From Streptomyces sp. NRRL WC-3605 (GTDB lineage Bacteria > Actinomycetota > Actinomycetes > Streptomycetales > Streptomycetaceae), in NCBI RefSeq assembly GCF_001509795.1, contig NZ_LLZN01000113.1, positions 1-64,000 on the forward strand: 64,000 bases of DNA, in the 5' to 3' direction. Each line of letters begins with the position of its first letter. The stretch's first letter is position 1. The position numbers were made by a program, and so were the translations under genes. Shown piece by piece: positions 46,443 to 55,327 of this stretch. The notes under the pieces were generated by a model. It had not been told where the DNA came from. It made no database searches and worked only from the letters and a program-made list of their open reading frames with translations.

Positions 46443-47927
46443 ATGCGCACTCATGGACGGGCATGGCGGGTGACCCTCGCGGTCGTGGCGGCCGCGACGG
46501 GCGCCGCCGTCCTCCCCGCGGCCCACGCGGCCGGCGCCACCCCCTCGGGCACCACCGGGATCAGGACCGACTTCAACGGCGACGGCTACGAGGATCTCGC
46601 GGTGGCCGCGCCCGACGCGACCGTGGACGGGAAGACCGGCGCCGGGTACGTCGCCGTCGTGTACGGCTCGGCGACCGGGCTGAAGCCCGCGTCGAGGCTG
46701 GTCCTCAGCCAGAACACGCCCGGCGTCCCCGACTCCGCCGAGACGGCCGACCACTTCGGCAGTGCGGTGAGCGGCGCCGACCTCGACGGCGACGGCTACA
46801 CCGACCTCGTCGTCGGCGTCACCGGGGAGGACTCGGTCGAGGGCGGCGCGGAGACCGGCCTCGTGCAGGTCGTGTGGGGCGGCGCGAACGGGCTGTCCGG
46901 CGGGGCGGCGCTGGCGTACGGGAAGGACACGTACGACCGGCTCAGCGGCCGGGGCAAGCTCGCCGTCGGCGATGTGAACGGCGACGGGAAGGCCGACCTC
47001 GTCGTCGTGCAGGGCAGCGCCGATCTGCGGGTGGTCCGGGGGCCGTTCGGCCGGGACGGGGCCGCGCGGGGCGGCGAGGAGACCGTGCGGGACGACTCCG
47101 ACGCCCGGTTCCTGGACCTCGCGACCGGTGATGTGAACGGCGACGGCGTGGACGACGTCGTCGGCACCCTGAACCAGGGCGACGAGTACGACGCCCGGCA
47201 CATCGTCTACTGGCGGGGCACGCGCGACGGCCTCGCCGAGGGCACCGTCCCGCGCGACGCGCGGGGATGGCGGCTGCAGGGCGGTGAGTTCGCCGACGTC
47301 GGCGACGTGAACGGCGACGGGTTCGAGGACATCGTCGTGGGCCGTTCCGTCGACGGGTACGACAGCGACCTCGACACCCCGATCCCACTGGGCGGCCGGG
47401 TCGCGTTCGTCCCCGGCTCCGCGACCGGCCCGGTCGGCACCCAGGCGATGTACGTCAACCAGGACAGTGCCGGGGTTCCGGGTGCCGCCGAGCGGGGCGA
47501 CGGCTTCGGCACCGACGTGACGGTGGCCGACGTGAACGGCGACGGCTACGCCGACGTCTCCGTGGGCGTGCCCGGCGAGGACTTCGACGGGCTGAGCAAC
47601 GCCGGCGGCACCGTGGTCCTGCGCGGCGGCCGGGCCGGTCTGACCGGGGCCGGCGCCCAGGGCGTCAACCAGGACACCGCCTCGGTGCCGGGCGTGGCGG
47701 AGACGAACGACGTGTTCGGCGGCGCCACGCACCTCGTCGACGGCAACGGTGACGGACGCGCCGAACTCGTCGTCGGGGCGCCCGGCGAGAACGAGAACGC
47801 CGGGTCGGTGTGGCTGTTCCCCTCGTCGTCCGCCGGGATCGGCGCGACGGGCTCGTCCACCTTCGGCGCCGGAACCCTCGGCACGGTCGCGACGAAGGCG
47901 AGGCTCGGCGCCAACTTCGAGGACTGA
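46443..47927 (+). CDS. Secreted FG-GAP (integrin-like) beta-propeller protein, tandem paralogue
   Basis: The 494-residue protein has a signal peptide ending at about residue 28 (VLPAAHAAG) and seven FG-GAP repeats (DFNGDGYEDLAVAAPD, DVNGDGYADVSVGVPGED and others). It is clearly a tandem duplicate of the preceding gene; blades five to seven are most alike, both containing a GVPGAAE[KR]GDG segment. GGAG stands eight bases before the ATG. Co-transcription with the first copy is likely because only 42 bases separate them. Confidence 0.85.
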   Translation: MRTHGRAWRVTLAVVAAATGAAVLPAAHAAGATPSGTTGIRTDFNGDGYEDLAVAAPDATVDGKTGAGYVAVVYGSATGLKPASRLVLSQNTPGVPDSAETADHFGSAVSGADLDGDGYTDLVVGVTGEDSVEGGAETGLVQVVWGGANGLSGGAALAYGKDTYDRLSGRGKLAVGDVNGDGKADLVVVQGSADLRVVRGPFGRDGAARGGEETVRDDSDARFLDLATGDVNGDGVDDVVGTLNQGDEYDARHIVYWRGTRDGLAEGTVPRDARGWRLQGGEFADVGDVNGDGFEDIVVGRSVDGYDSDLDTPIPLGGRVAFVPGSATGPVGTQAMYVNQDSAGVPGAAERGDGFGTDVTVADVNGDGYADVSVGVPGEDFDGLSNAGGTVVLRGGRAGLTGAGAQGVNQDTASVPGVAETNDVFGGATHLVDGNGDGRAELVVGAPGENENAGSVWLFPSSSAGIGATGSSTFGAGTLGTVATKARLGANFED

Positions 47928-48149
47928 CCCCGGCGGCCCCGGCCGCCGACCGCGCGACCGGACCCCGTCGCGGCGCCCCCGCACCGGCGCACCCCACAGA
48001 CGCGCCGGAGCACACCGCCGAGCCGTGACGGGTCCTCTGATGTCTCCCCATTTGTCATGCACGCGAAGCTCGCCGTTCAGCGCCGGGTCCGCCCGGGAGC
48101 GCGAGCATCCGAAGTGTCCACGAGGCAAGCCAGGCAGGGGAGTTCACCG

Positions 48150-49709
48150 ATGACCGGGATATCCGGATCCACGTCGTTCGACCGGCGCCGAGTGCTCACC
48201 GCGGGTGCCGCGGTGCTCGGCGCGGCGGCCACCGCGCAGCTGTGGCTGCCGGCGGCCGCCCGTGCCACCGAAGAACCGCTGCCGGACGGGGTGTTCAGCC
48301 TCGGCGTCGCCTCGGGCGACCCGCTGCCCGACGGTGTCGTGCTGTGGACGCGGCTGGCCCCCGACCCGCTGCACGGCGGCGGGATGCCCGGCCGGACCGT
48401 CCCCGTCGACTGGGAGATCGCCGACGACGAGCGGTTCCGCAAGCCCGTGCGCCGGGGCACCGCCCAGGCCCGGCCCGAGCTGGGCCACAGCGTCCATGTC
48501 GACGTCCGCGGGCTGCGCCCCGGCCGGACGTACTGGTACCGCTTCCGCGCCGGCGGCCAGCTCTCGCCCGCCGGCCGCACCCGCACCGCGCCGCACCCCG
48601 CGAGCTCCGGCGGCCTGCTGCGCCTGGCCCTGGCCTCCTGCCAGAACTGGCAGCACGGCTACTTCACGCCGTACGCCGACATGCTGGCCCAGGACCCGGA
48701 CGTCGTCCTGTTCGCCGGCGACTACATCTACGAGTCGACCCCGTCGTCCACCGGAGTGCGGCGGCACGAGGGGAGCGGTGAGCCGTACACCCTCGACCAG
48801 TACCGCAACCGGTACGCCCAGTACCGCACCGACCCCGACCTCGCGGCGATGCACGCGGCCGCGCCCTGGATCGTCACCTTCGACGACCACGAGATCGACA
48901 ACGACTTCGCCGGCGAGATCCCGCAGGACCCGGACAAGCAGCCGCACGACGCCTTCGTGGCCCGGCTGACGGCGGGCTACCAGGCGTACTACGAGCACAT
49001 GCCGGTCCGCGCGAGCGCCGTCCCCGACGGCCCGCACATCCGGATGCACCGCCGCCTGGAGTTCGGCCGCCTCGCGCGGCTCAACGTGCTGGACACCCGC
49101 CAGTACCGCAGCGACCAGGCCACCACGCAGGAGGGCGCCCAGGACCCCGCGCGCACCATGCTCGGCGCCGGGCAGAAGCGGTGGCTGCTCGACGGGCTGC
49201 GCCACTCGCCGGCCCGCTGGAACCTGATCGGCTCGCAGATCATGATGGCGGAGACCGACCTGAAGGCCGGCGAGGGCAAGCTCTGGTACTACGACGCCTG
49301 GGACGGCTACCAGGCCGAGCGCAACGCGCTTCTGGAGGAGCTGCGGCACGTCCGCAACCCGGTCGTGCTCACCGGCGACCGGCACTTCACGATGGTCAGC
49401 GATCTGAAGCGGGACTTCGCCGACCCCGAGTCCGACGTCGTCGGCGCCGAGTTCGTCGGCACGTCCGTCTCCAGCAACGGCGACCAGGACCAGGACGCCT
49501 TCCACCGGGAGTGGGACCCCAGGGTGCCGGACAACCCGCACTGGAAGCTGATCGACGCCCACCGCGGCTACCACCTCCTCGACATCCGCCGCGACGGCAT
49601 CGACGCGCGCGTGCGGATCGTGGACACGGTCCGCACGCCGACGGCGACCGCGAGCACGCTGGCCCGGCTGCGGGTCGAGGCGGGCAGACCCGGCGTCGAG
49701 GTGGTGTGA
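48150..49709 (+). CDS. PhoD-like alkaline phosphatase/phosphodiesterase, Tat-exported
   Basis: The 519-residue protein has a twin-arginine signal (DRRRVLTAGAAVLG) and the PhoD fold: an N-terminal fibronectin-like domain (GVASGDPLPDGVVLWTRLAP) and the metallophosphatase core with ALASCQNW, FAGDYIYE, FDDHEIDNDF and LTGDRHF metal ligands. PhoD of Bacillus degrades wall teichoic acids, and this gene stands just before genes for polyol-phosphate polymer synthesis, so a role in polymer turnover or phosphate recovery is a reasonable inference. ATG 48150 has AGGGGAG seven bases upstream; the 31-residue longer frame from 48057 is rejected. Confidence 0.88.
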   Translation: MTGISGSTSFDRRRVLTAGAAVLGAAATAQLWLPAAARATEEPLPDGVFSLGVASGDPLPDGVVLWTRLAPDPLHGGGMPGRTVPVDWEIADDERFRKPVRRGTAQARPELGHSVHVDVRGLRPGRTYWYRFRAGGQLSPAGRTRTAPHPASSGGLLRLALASCQNWQHGYFTPYADMLAQDPDVVLFAGDYIYESTPSSTGVRRHEGSGEPYTLDQYRNRYAQYRTDPDLAAMHAAAPWIVTFDDHEIDNDFAGEIPQDPDKQPHDAFVARLTAGYQAYYEHMPVRASAVPDGPHIRMHRRLEFGRLARLNVLDTRQYRSDQATTQEGAQDPARTMLGAGQKRWLLDGLRHSPARWNLIGSQIMMAETDLKAGEGKLWYYDAWDGYQAERNALLEELRHVRNPVVLTGDRHFTMVSDLKRDFADPESDVVGAEFVGTSVSSNGDQDQDAFHREWDPRVPDNPHWKLIDAHRGYHLLDIRRDGIDARVRIVDTVRTPTATASTLARLRVEAGRPGVEVV

Positions 49710-49729
49710 CCCAGATAACACCCGGCCGT

Positions 49730-49757
49730 GGCCCCGGAGTCCGGCGTCTCCGGGGTC
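49730..49757 (+). terminator. Hairpin after the PhoD-like gene
   Basis: CCCCGGAG (49732-49739) pairs with CTCCGGGG (49748-49755) around an eight-base loop, about 20 bases after the stop. Confidence 0.55.
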
Positions 49758-50191
49758 ACCGCACCGTGACCCGATCGCTGCGAAATCTCCATTCGGAATT
49801 CCCGATTGCGGACCGGCGGTGAATTGTGCGGCCCGGGTGCCGGCTGGGACGGGGCATTCCGTACGGATGTGAAGATACGCACCCACACCGTGGCGGTCGC
49901 GCGGTACACCGCGGCCGCCACGTCGCGTACGGTTCGGGGGACATCGTCCAGGGATCCCGTGGGAACGCCCGGACACCATGGCCCGAAGCCCCCGCGCCAC
50001 GGCCGCGGTGAGCCTGTGCCGTTACTCACAGCAATTCCAGGGACCTTCGGAGTGCCTCTCGGCAAGGACCATGGGTACAAGGTGAATGACAGGTTGCGCG
50101 CACATATGCGGCCGAGGACGCTCACCTTGCACTGCGGTAACCCCAAGTGGGACCATTTCGAAGTTCCCAGTCGCCACAAGGTAGGTCACCT
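49758..50191. other. Intergenic region upstream of the CDP-ribitol synthase-like gene
   Basis: No gene is seen in this stretch of about 430 bases. It is richer in AT than its neighbours, and CTGTG/CACAG form an inverted pair at about 50012-50027. It probably carries the promoter of the wall-polymer genes, but no -10/-35 pair is convincing. Confidence 0.4.
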
Positions 50192-51691
50192 GTGTCCCAG
50201 CACATAGCCAAGCCCCGTACCACCGCAGTGATCCTGGCCGGTGGAACCGGTCAGCGCGTGGGTCTGTCGATCCCCAAGCAGCTGCTGAAGATCGCCGGCA
50301 AGGCCGTCATCGAGCACACCCTGACCACCTTCGAGAAGGCCGACTCGATCGACGACATCATCGTGCTGATGGCACCCGGATACGTCCCGGACATCGAGAA
50401 GATCGTCACCAAGGCCGGGTTCACGAAGGTCAAGAAGATCATCGAGGGCGGCGCCACCCGCAACGAGACGACCGAGCGCGCCATCGAGGCCCTCGGCGAG
50501 GGCCTGGCCGAGGGCGAGGACCTCAACGTCCTCTTCCACGACGCCGTGCGCCCCCTGCTCTCGCAGCGCGTCATCGACGACTGCGTCACCGCGCTGGACC
50601 GCTTCCAGGCCGTCGACGTCGCCATCCCGTCCGCGGACACCATCATCGTCACGCGCACCCACGGTGAGGACGGCGAGTTCATCACCGAGATCCCGGACCG
50701 CTCCCGCCTGCGCCGCGGCCAGACCCCGCAGGCCTTCAAGCTGTCCACGATCAAGCGCGCCTACGAGGTGGCCTCCGGCGACCCCAACTTCCAGGCCACG
50801 GACGACTGCTCCGTCGTGCTCAAGTACCTGCCGGACGTGCCGATCCACGTCGTCGCGGGTGACGAGTACAACATGAAGGTCACCCAGCCCGTCGACGTCT
50901 TCATCGCCGACAAGCTCTTCCAGCTCGCCTCCACCGCCGCCCCCGAGCAGGTGGACGAGGCGGCGTACCGCGAACTGCTCACCGGCAAGACGATCGTCGT
51001 CTTCGGCGGCTCCTACGGCATCGGCAAGGACATCGCCGAGCTCGCCGAGTCCTACGGCGCCCACGTCTACGCCCTGGGCCGCTCCACCACCGGCACCCAC
51101 GTGGAGAACCCGGAGGAGGTCGACGACGCGCTGTCCAAGGCGTACGGCGAGACCGGCCGGATCGACTACGTCGTCAACACCGCCGGTGTGCTGCGCATAG
51201 GCAAGCTCGCCGAGACCGACAACGCCACCATCGAGGAGGCGCTGAAGGTCAACTACCTGGCTCCCGTGCAGATCGCGCGCTCCTCGTACAAGTACCTGTC
51301 CGAGACCAAGGGCCAGTTGCTCCTCTACACCTCCAGCAGCTACACCCGCGGCCGCGCCGAGTACAGCCTCTACTCCTCGACCAAGGCCGCCATGGTGAAC
51401 CTCACCCAGGCGCTGAGCGACGAGTGGGCCGGCGACGGCATCCGCGTGAACTGCATCAACCCCGAGCGGACCGCCACCCCGATGCGCACCAAGGCCTTCG
51501 GCCAGGAGCCCGCGGGTTCGCTGCTCTCCTCCGAGGCCGTGGCCCGCACCTCGCTCGACGTCCTGCTCTCCGAGCTGACCGGACACGTCATCGACGTCCG
51601 CCAGCAGGACCCGACCGCGGCGGCCGGCAAGGCGTCCGGCTTCGAGCAGGCACTGGCCAGTGTCCTGGACCGCCAGGACGGCGTGGCATAA
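50192..51691 (+). CDS. Fused cytidylyltransferase and short-chain dehydrogenase (CDP-ribitol synthase-like)
   Basis: The 499-residue protein joins an IspD/TarI-type cytidylyltransferase (residues 10-240; LAGGTGQRVGLSIPKQL at 15-31, FHDAVRPLL, and DVAIPSADT) to a short-chain dehydrogenase (about 268-490; VFGGSYGIGKDIAE and the active-site YSSTK, Tyr394 and Lys398). The same fusion in Haemophilus (Acs1) reduces ribulose 5-phosphate to ribitol 5-phosphate and couples it to CTP. With two TagF-like genes next to it, CDP-ribitol or a related CDP-polyol is the likely product. GTG 50192 has AAGGTAGG upstream; 15 extra residues from 50147 are rejected. Confidence 0.82.
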   Translation: MSQHIAKPRTTAVILAGGTGQRVGLSIPKQLLKIAGKAVIEHTLTTFEKADSIDDIIVLMAPGYVPDIEKIVTKAGFTKVKKIIEGGATRNETTERAIEALGEGLAEGEDLNVLFHDAVRPLLSQRVIDDCVTALDRFQAVDVAIPSADTIIVTRTHGEDGEFITEIPDRSRLRRGQTPQAFKLSTIKRAYEVASGDPNFQATDDCSVVLKYLPDVPIHVVAGDEYNMKVTQPVDVFIADKLFQLASTAAPEQVDEAAYRELLTGKTIVVFGGSYGIGKDIAELAESYGAHVYALGRSTTGTHVENPEEVDDALSKAYGETGRIDYVVNTAGVLRIGKLAETDNATIEEALKVNYLAPVQIARSSYKYLSETKGQLLLYTSSSYTRGRAEYSLYSSTKAAMVNLTQALSDEWAGDGIRVNCINPERTATPMRTKAFGQEPAGSLLSSEAVARTSLDVLLSELTGHVIDVRQQDPTAAAGKASGFEQALASVLDRQDGVA

Positions 51692-51717
51692 TCACTCATC
51701 AATAGCCTTATGGAATT

Positions 51718-51762
51718 CAGGCCTCTGCGATTCTTTGTTCACAAAGAATTCACAGGGGCCTG
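51718..51762 (+). terminator. Long AT-rich imperfect hairpin
   Basis: ATTCTTTGT (51730-51738) pairs with ACAAAGAAT (51741-51749), and outer arms CAGGCCTCTG (51718-51727) and CAGGGGCCTG (51753-51762) continue the stem with one wobble and two unpaired bases. It lies between the synthase-like gene and a TagF-like gene 47 bases further on. It may be a terminator or attenuator. Confidence 0.6.
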
Positions 51763-51808
51763 AGTCCTTCCCTCTTCAGACCGGCCCCTCTCCCTGAGCA
51801 GGTTCTCC

Positions 51809-53878
51809 GTGATATCCACCGCTATTCGCGTCGCCCGGGTGGGCAGTGCGGCCGAGCTGGCCGCGGCGGTCCTCATGATGCTGGGATTCCCGGCACTCAT
51901 GCTGGCCGCGCTCGTCCCGAGCATTCCCGCCTTCGCGGCGGCGGCCGCCGTGACGTACCTGGCGGACCACTATCTGCACCGCAAGGGCAGCTACCTGGTC
52001 AACCGCCTCAGCAAGGTCCGGGCCGGTCTGTCGATCCGCTTCCTGATCAGGGAGCTGCTGCTGCTCCTGCTGCTCGCCCGCCTCAGCCTGGCGGACAACC
52101 TGGTCTACTACGGCGCGGTCGCCTGCTTCATCGCCTTCTACGGCCTCCAGGCCCCGCACGGCGCGCTGGTCACCCTGATCCGCAACCGGCGCCGGATGCC
52201 GGTCGCCACCCGCAACGTCGACCTCGCCTCGCGCATCCGCATCCCGGACGCCCCGCCGCGCCGGCTGCTGCACCGCTCCGCCGAGAAGATGCTGCACCTC
52301 GACCTCGCGGCCGTCGTCGGCATCATCGTCTCCGCCTGGCTGGAGCACTCCGCCATCGGCTTCGTCGGCATCGGCGTCACGGTGGGCCTCGGCCTGCTCT
52401 ACGTCCTCGCGCTCATGCCGTACGTGCGCGGCCGGAAGGTCCCGCCGAAGGCCGAGCTGGTCCTGGCCGCCGTGGACGACTGGCTGCGCGCCTACCGGCC
52501 CGAGACGGTGCTGTACTTCTCCGGCTCCAAGGACTCCGCGTACCAGGTCAACATGTGGCTGGAGACCATGGAGCAGCTGGACTCCAAGCCGCTGATCATC
52601 CTGCGCGAGCGCGCCATCCTGGCGAACCTGGCCCCCACCACGGTCCCCGTCGTCTGCGTGCCCGGCGGTGTGCACCTGATGAACCTCGACCTGAGCACCG
52701 TGCGGGTCGCCCTGTACGCCGCGAACGTCGGCAAGAACATCCACCTGCTGCGCGTGCCCACCATGAAGCACGTCTTCATCGGCCACGGCGACAGCGACAA
52801 GCTGGCCAGCGTCAACCCGTTCAGCAAGGCGTACGACGAGGTGTGGACCGCCGGCCGCGCGGGCCGCGACCGCTACGCCATAGCCGACGTGGGCGTCCGC
52901 GACGAGGACATAGTGGAGGTCGGCCGCCCGCAGCTCGCCCCCATCCAGACCTGGCAGGGCGTCCCCGAGGGCCGTATCCCGACCGTGCTGTACGCCCCCA
53001 CCTGGGAGGGCTGGGACGGCAACCCCGGCAACACCTCGATCGTGCTCGCCGGCGAGACCATCGTCCGCAAGCTCGTCGCCGCCGACCCGCCGGTCCGCGT
53101 GCTGTACAAGCCGCACCCCTTCACCGGCACCGTCAACAAGGAGGCCGGCGCCGCGCACCAGCGGATCACCGCCCTGGTCGAGAAGGCCGCCGCCGAGCGC
53201 GCGGCCGACCCGCGCTTCCCCGCCGACGCGGCCGCGCAGGCCGCCGCCAAGGCCGAGCTGACCCGGATCGAGGCGCGGCTGGCCGAGCTGTCCGGCAAGG
53301 CCGGCACCAGCGGCGACGAGGCCGAGGCCACCCGCGACGGACTGCTCGACCCGGCCCGCCACGAGGAGGTCGCCCGGCTGCGCGCCGAGTGGAACGACGC
53401 CTACTGGCGCTCCTTCCCGGCCCACGAGCACCGCGTGATCACGGGCGCCGAGCCACGCCTGTACGACTGCTTCAACGTCTCCGACGCGATGGTCTCCGAC
53501 ATCTCCAGCGTCGTCTCCGACTTCATCGCCAGCGGCAAGCCGTACGCCGTCACGGACTCCGCCGAGCTGGGCGTGGAGGAGTTCAAGCGGCAGAACACGG
53601 CCGTGCGCGCCGCGACGATCCTGTCGAACCGGGCGGAGCCGCTGGGCGAGCTGCTGGACGCGGTCCGCGACCCGTCCGCCGACCCGCTGGCCGCCGACCG
53701 CACCGAGCTGAAGCGCTACCTGCTGGGCCCGGACGAGCCGACGTCCATCGAGCAGTTCAACGCGGCCGTGGCGGACCTCGGCATCAAGGCCGAGACCCGC
53801 AACGTGGGCCAGGAGTCGCGCACGGCGGCCGTACCCGCACAGCGGGTCGCGGCGGCCGGGGACGATGTGACGGCCTAG
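51809..53878 (+). CDS. CDP-polyol phosphotransferase, TagF/TarL-like, with N-terminal membrane domain
   Basis: The 689-residue protein has about 210 N-terminal residues with five or six membrane helices and then a CDP-glycerol/CDP-ribitol phosphotransferase domain (about 220-660). Catalytic landmarks of the family are present: a His in KHVFIGHGDSDK, the LYAPTWEGWD strand, the second His in YKPHPFTG, and SDISSVVSDF. Canonical TagF is a peripheral protein; the membrane domain is the noteworthy difference. It would polymerise polyol phosphate onto a lipid-linked or membrane acceptor. GTG 51809 starts the gene; no clear Shine-Dalgarno sequence is seen. A strong U-tailed terminator follows. Confidence 0.82.
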   Translation: MISTAIRVARVGSAAELAAAVLMMLGFPALMLAALVPSIPAFAAAAAVTYLADHYLHRKGSYLVNRLSKVRAGLSIRFLIRELLLLLLLARLSLADNLVYYGAVACFIAFYGLQAPHGALVTLIRNRRRMPVATRNVDLASRIRIPDAPPRRLLHRSAEKMLHLDLAAVVGIIVSAWLEHSAIGFVGIGVTVGLGLLYVLALMPYVRGRKVPPKAELVLAAVDDWLRAYRPETVLYFSGSKDSAYQVNMWLETMEQLDSKPLIILRERAILANLAPTTVPVVCVPGGVHLMNLDLSTVRVALYAANVGKNIHLLRVPTMKHVFIGHGDSDKLASVNPFSKAYDEVWTAGRAGRDRYAIADVGVRDEDIVEVGRPQLAPIQTWQGVPEGRIPTVLYAPTWEGWDGNPGNTSIVLAGETIVRKLVAADPPVRVLYKPHPFTGTVNKEAGAAHQRITALVEKAAAERAADPRFPADAAAQAAAKAELTRIEARLAELSGKAGTSGDEAEATRDGLLDPARHEEVARLRAEWNDAYWRSFPAHEHRVITGAEPRLYDCFNVSDAMVSDISSVVSDFIASGKPYAVTDSAELGVEEFKRQNTAVRAATILSNRAEPLGELLDAVRDPSADPLAADRTELKRYLLGPDEPTSIEQFNAAVADLGIKAETRNVGQESRTAAVPAQRVAAAGDDVTA

Positions 53879-53901
53879 CCGGCGCGGAAACGCGGAAACG
53901 C

Positions 53902-53951
53902 GGCGCGGCCCCCGAGGAAATCATTCCTCGGGGGCCGCGCCTTTTCTTTTG
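53902..53951 (+). terminator. Intrinsic terminator with T tail
   Basis: The 17-base arms 53902-53918 and 53925-53941 pair perfectly around a six-base loop and are followed by CTTTTCTTTT. This is the only classical T-tailed terminator in the window. Confidence 0.92.
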
Positions 53952-54112
53952 AACTTCTTACTTTTCCCGTCGGCTGATTTCCCGATCCGCCTTCGGGTTG
54001 TGATCTGACTCACCAAAACCCGCCCCGGAGGCAACCTGTCGCATCGACCGCCCGTCTAGTAGGTAGCGAATGAGGCGATACGGGGGAAATATGCCATTGA
54101 CGAGGGGGAAAC

Positions 54113-55327
54113 GTGCCGCAGCCTGATGTGTCAGTGATCATCGGGGCGTACGAAGCGATGCCGTATCTGGTCGAGTGCCTCGCGTCGGTCGAGGCACAGA
54201 CCATCGACCAGGGGCGCATCGAGGTCATCACCGTCGACGACGGTTCGACGGACGGTACGGGGGAGTACCTGGAGGAGTTCGCGGCCCGGTCGGCCATGCC
54301 GGTGACCGTGATCAGGCAGGAGAACTCGGGAGGCCCGAGCGGCCCGCGCAACGTCGGCCTGGGGAAGGCCACCGGACGCTATGTGTTCTTCCTGGACGCC
54401 GACGACCGGCTCGGTCCCGAGGCGCTGGAACGCATGGTCGCGATGGCCGACCGCAACGGCACCGACGTGGTGCTCGGCCGGATCGAGGGCGTCAACCGCG
54501 GTGCGCCCAAGTCGATGTGGGGCCGGACGCTCGATCGTACCGACGTCTTCTCGTCCAACATCCGGTACACCCTGAGCGCCCAGAAGCTGTTCCGCCGCGA
54601 GCTGCTGACCCGGCACGGCATGCGCTTCGACGAGTCGCTGTGGACCGGCGAGGACGCACTGTTCACCATGGAGGCGTACCTGCGGGCGGACGGGGTCTCC
54701 GTGATCGCCGACTACACCTGCTACTACCTGGTGGGCCGCGACGACGGCAAGCACGTGACGAAGAGCGGCGGTTACGAGCTGCGCTTCGACTCGGCGCGCG
54801 CCCTGATGCACCTGATAGCCGAGCACGTACCGGCGGGCGAGCACCGCGACCTGCTCATGACCCGCCCCTTAGTGGTCACCCTGCTCCCGCAGTTCGGGCC
54901 CCGGTTCGCCAAGGACAGTGAGAAGGTCCGCCGGCGCAAACTCGAACTGGCGAAGCCCCTCATGGACGCCTACTGGACCCCCGGCATCGCCCGCCGGCTC
55001 AAGGTCGAGGAGAGGCTGCGGCTGCACCTCGTGGCCGAGCAACAGCCCGAACTCCTGGTGCCCGTGGCGAAGTTCCTCAAGGACAAGGAGCAGCCGGCGG
55101 CCCTCCTGGAACGCGGCGGCCGCCGCCTCTACCTCGCCTACCCGCACTTCCGCGACGCCGCGGCCGGCATCCCCGACTCCGTGTACCTCGCGGAACCGCG
55201 CGAGGCCCGCGCCTACCCCGGATACCGGGAGGGCGGCGCGGGCTCGCTGCTGAGGAGAGCGGCGCGCAAGGCGCGGCGGATGCTGAGATCCGCCGCCGCT
55301 ACGGGTGGGCGCGCTGCGGCGGTGTAG
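54113..55327 (+). CDS. Family 2 glycosyltransferase with an in-frame TTA codon
   Basis: The 404-residue GT-A enzyme has VSVIIGAYEAMPYLVECLASVEAQT-like nucleotide-binding start, the Asp triad DADD at 95-98, and GEDALF near residue 182 that fits the catalytic base region. The C-terminal 150 residues are helical and basic. It probably adds a sugar to the wall polymer. Leu253 is encoded by TTA (54869-54871), the only in-frame TTA I found in the window, so translation should depend on the bldA tRNA. GTG 54113 follows GAGGGGG. A short upstream frame (ATG 54091, 11 codons) overlaps its start. Its 3' end overlaps the next gene by 29 bases, tail to tail. Confidence 0.85.
   Translation: MPQPDVSVIIGAYEAMPYLVECLASVEAQTIDQGRIEVITVDDGSTDGTGEYLEEFAARSAMPVTVIRQENSGGPSGPRNVGLGKATGRYVFFLDADDRLGPEALERMVAMADRNGTDVVLGRIEGVNRGAPKSMWGRTLDRTDVFSSNIRYTLSAQKLFRRELLTRHGMRFDESLWTGEDALFTMEAYLRADGVSVIADYTCYYLVGRDDGKHVTKSGGYELRFDSARALMHLIAEHVPAGEHRDLLMTRPLVVTLLPQFGPRFAKDSEKVRRRKLELAKPLMDAYWTPGIARRLKVEERLRLHLVAEQQPELLVPVAKFLKDKEQPAALLERGGRRLYLAYPHFRDAAAGIPDSVYLAEPREARAYPGYREGGAGSLLRRAARKARRMLRSAAATGGRAAAV

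Noticed and set aside
42744..48128. Antisense frame of 1794 codons opposite rpmA, obg and the FG-GAP genes
   Set aside because: It spans several real plus-strand genes with clear families; its composition is that of a shadow frame.
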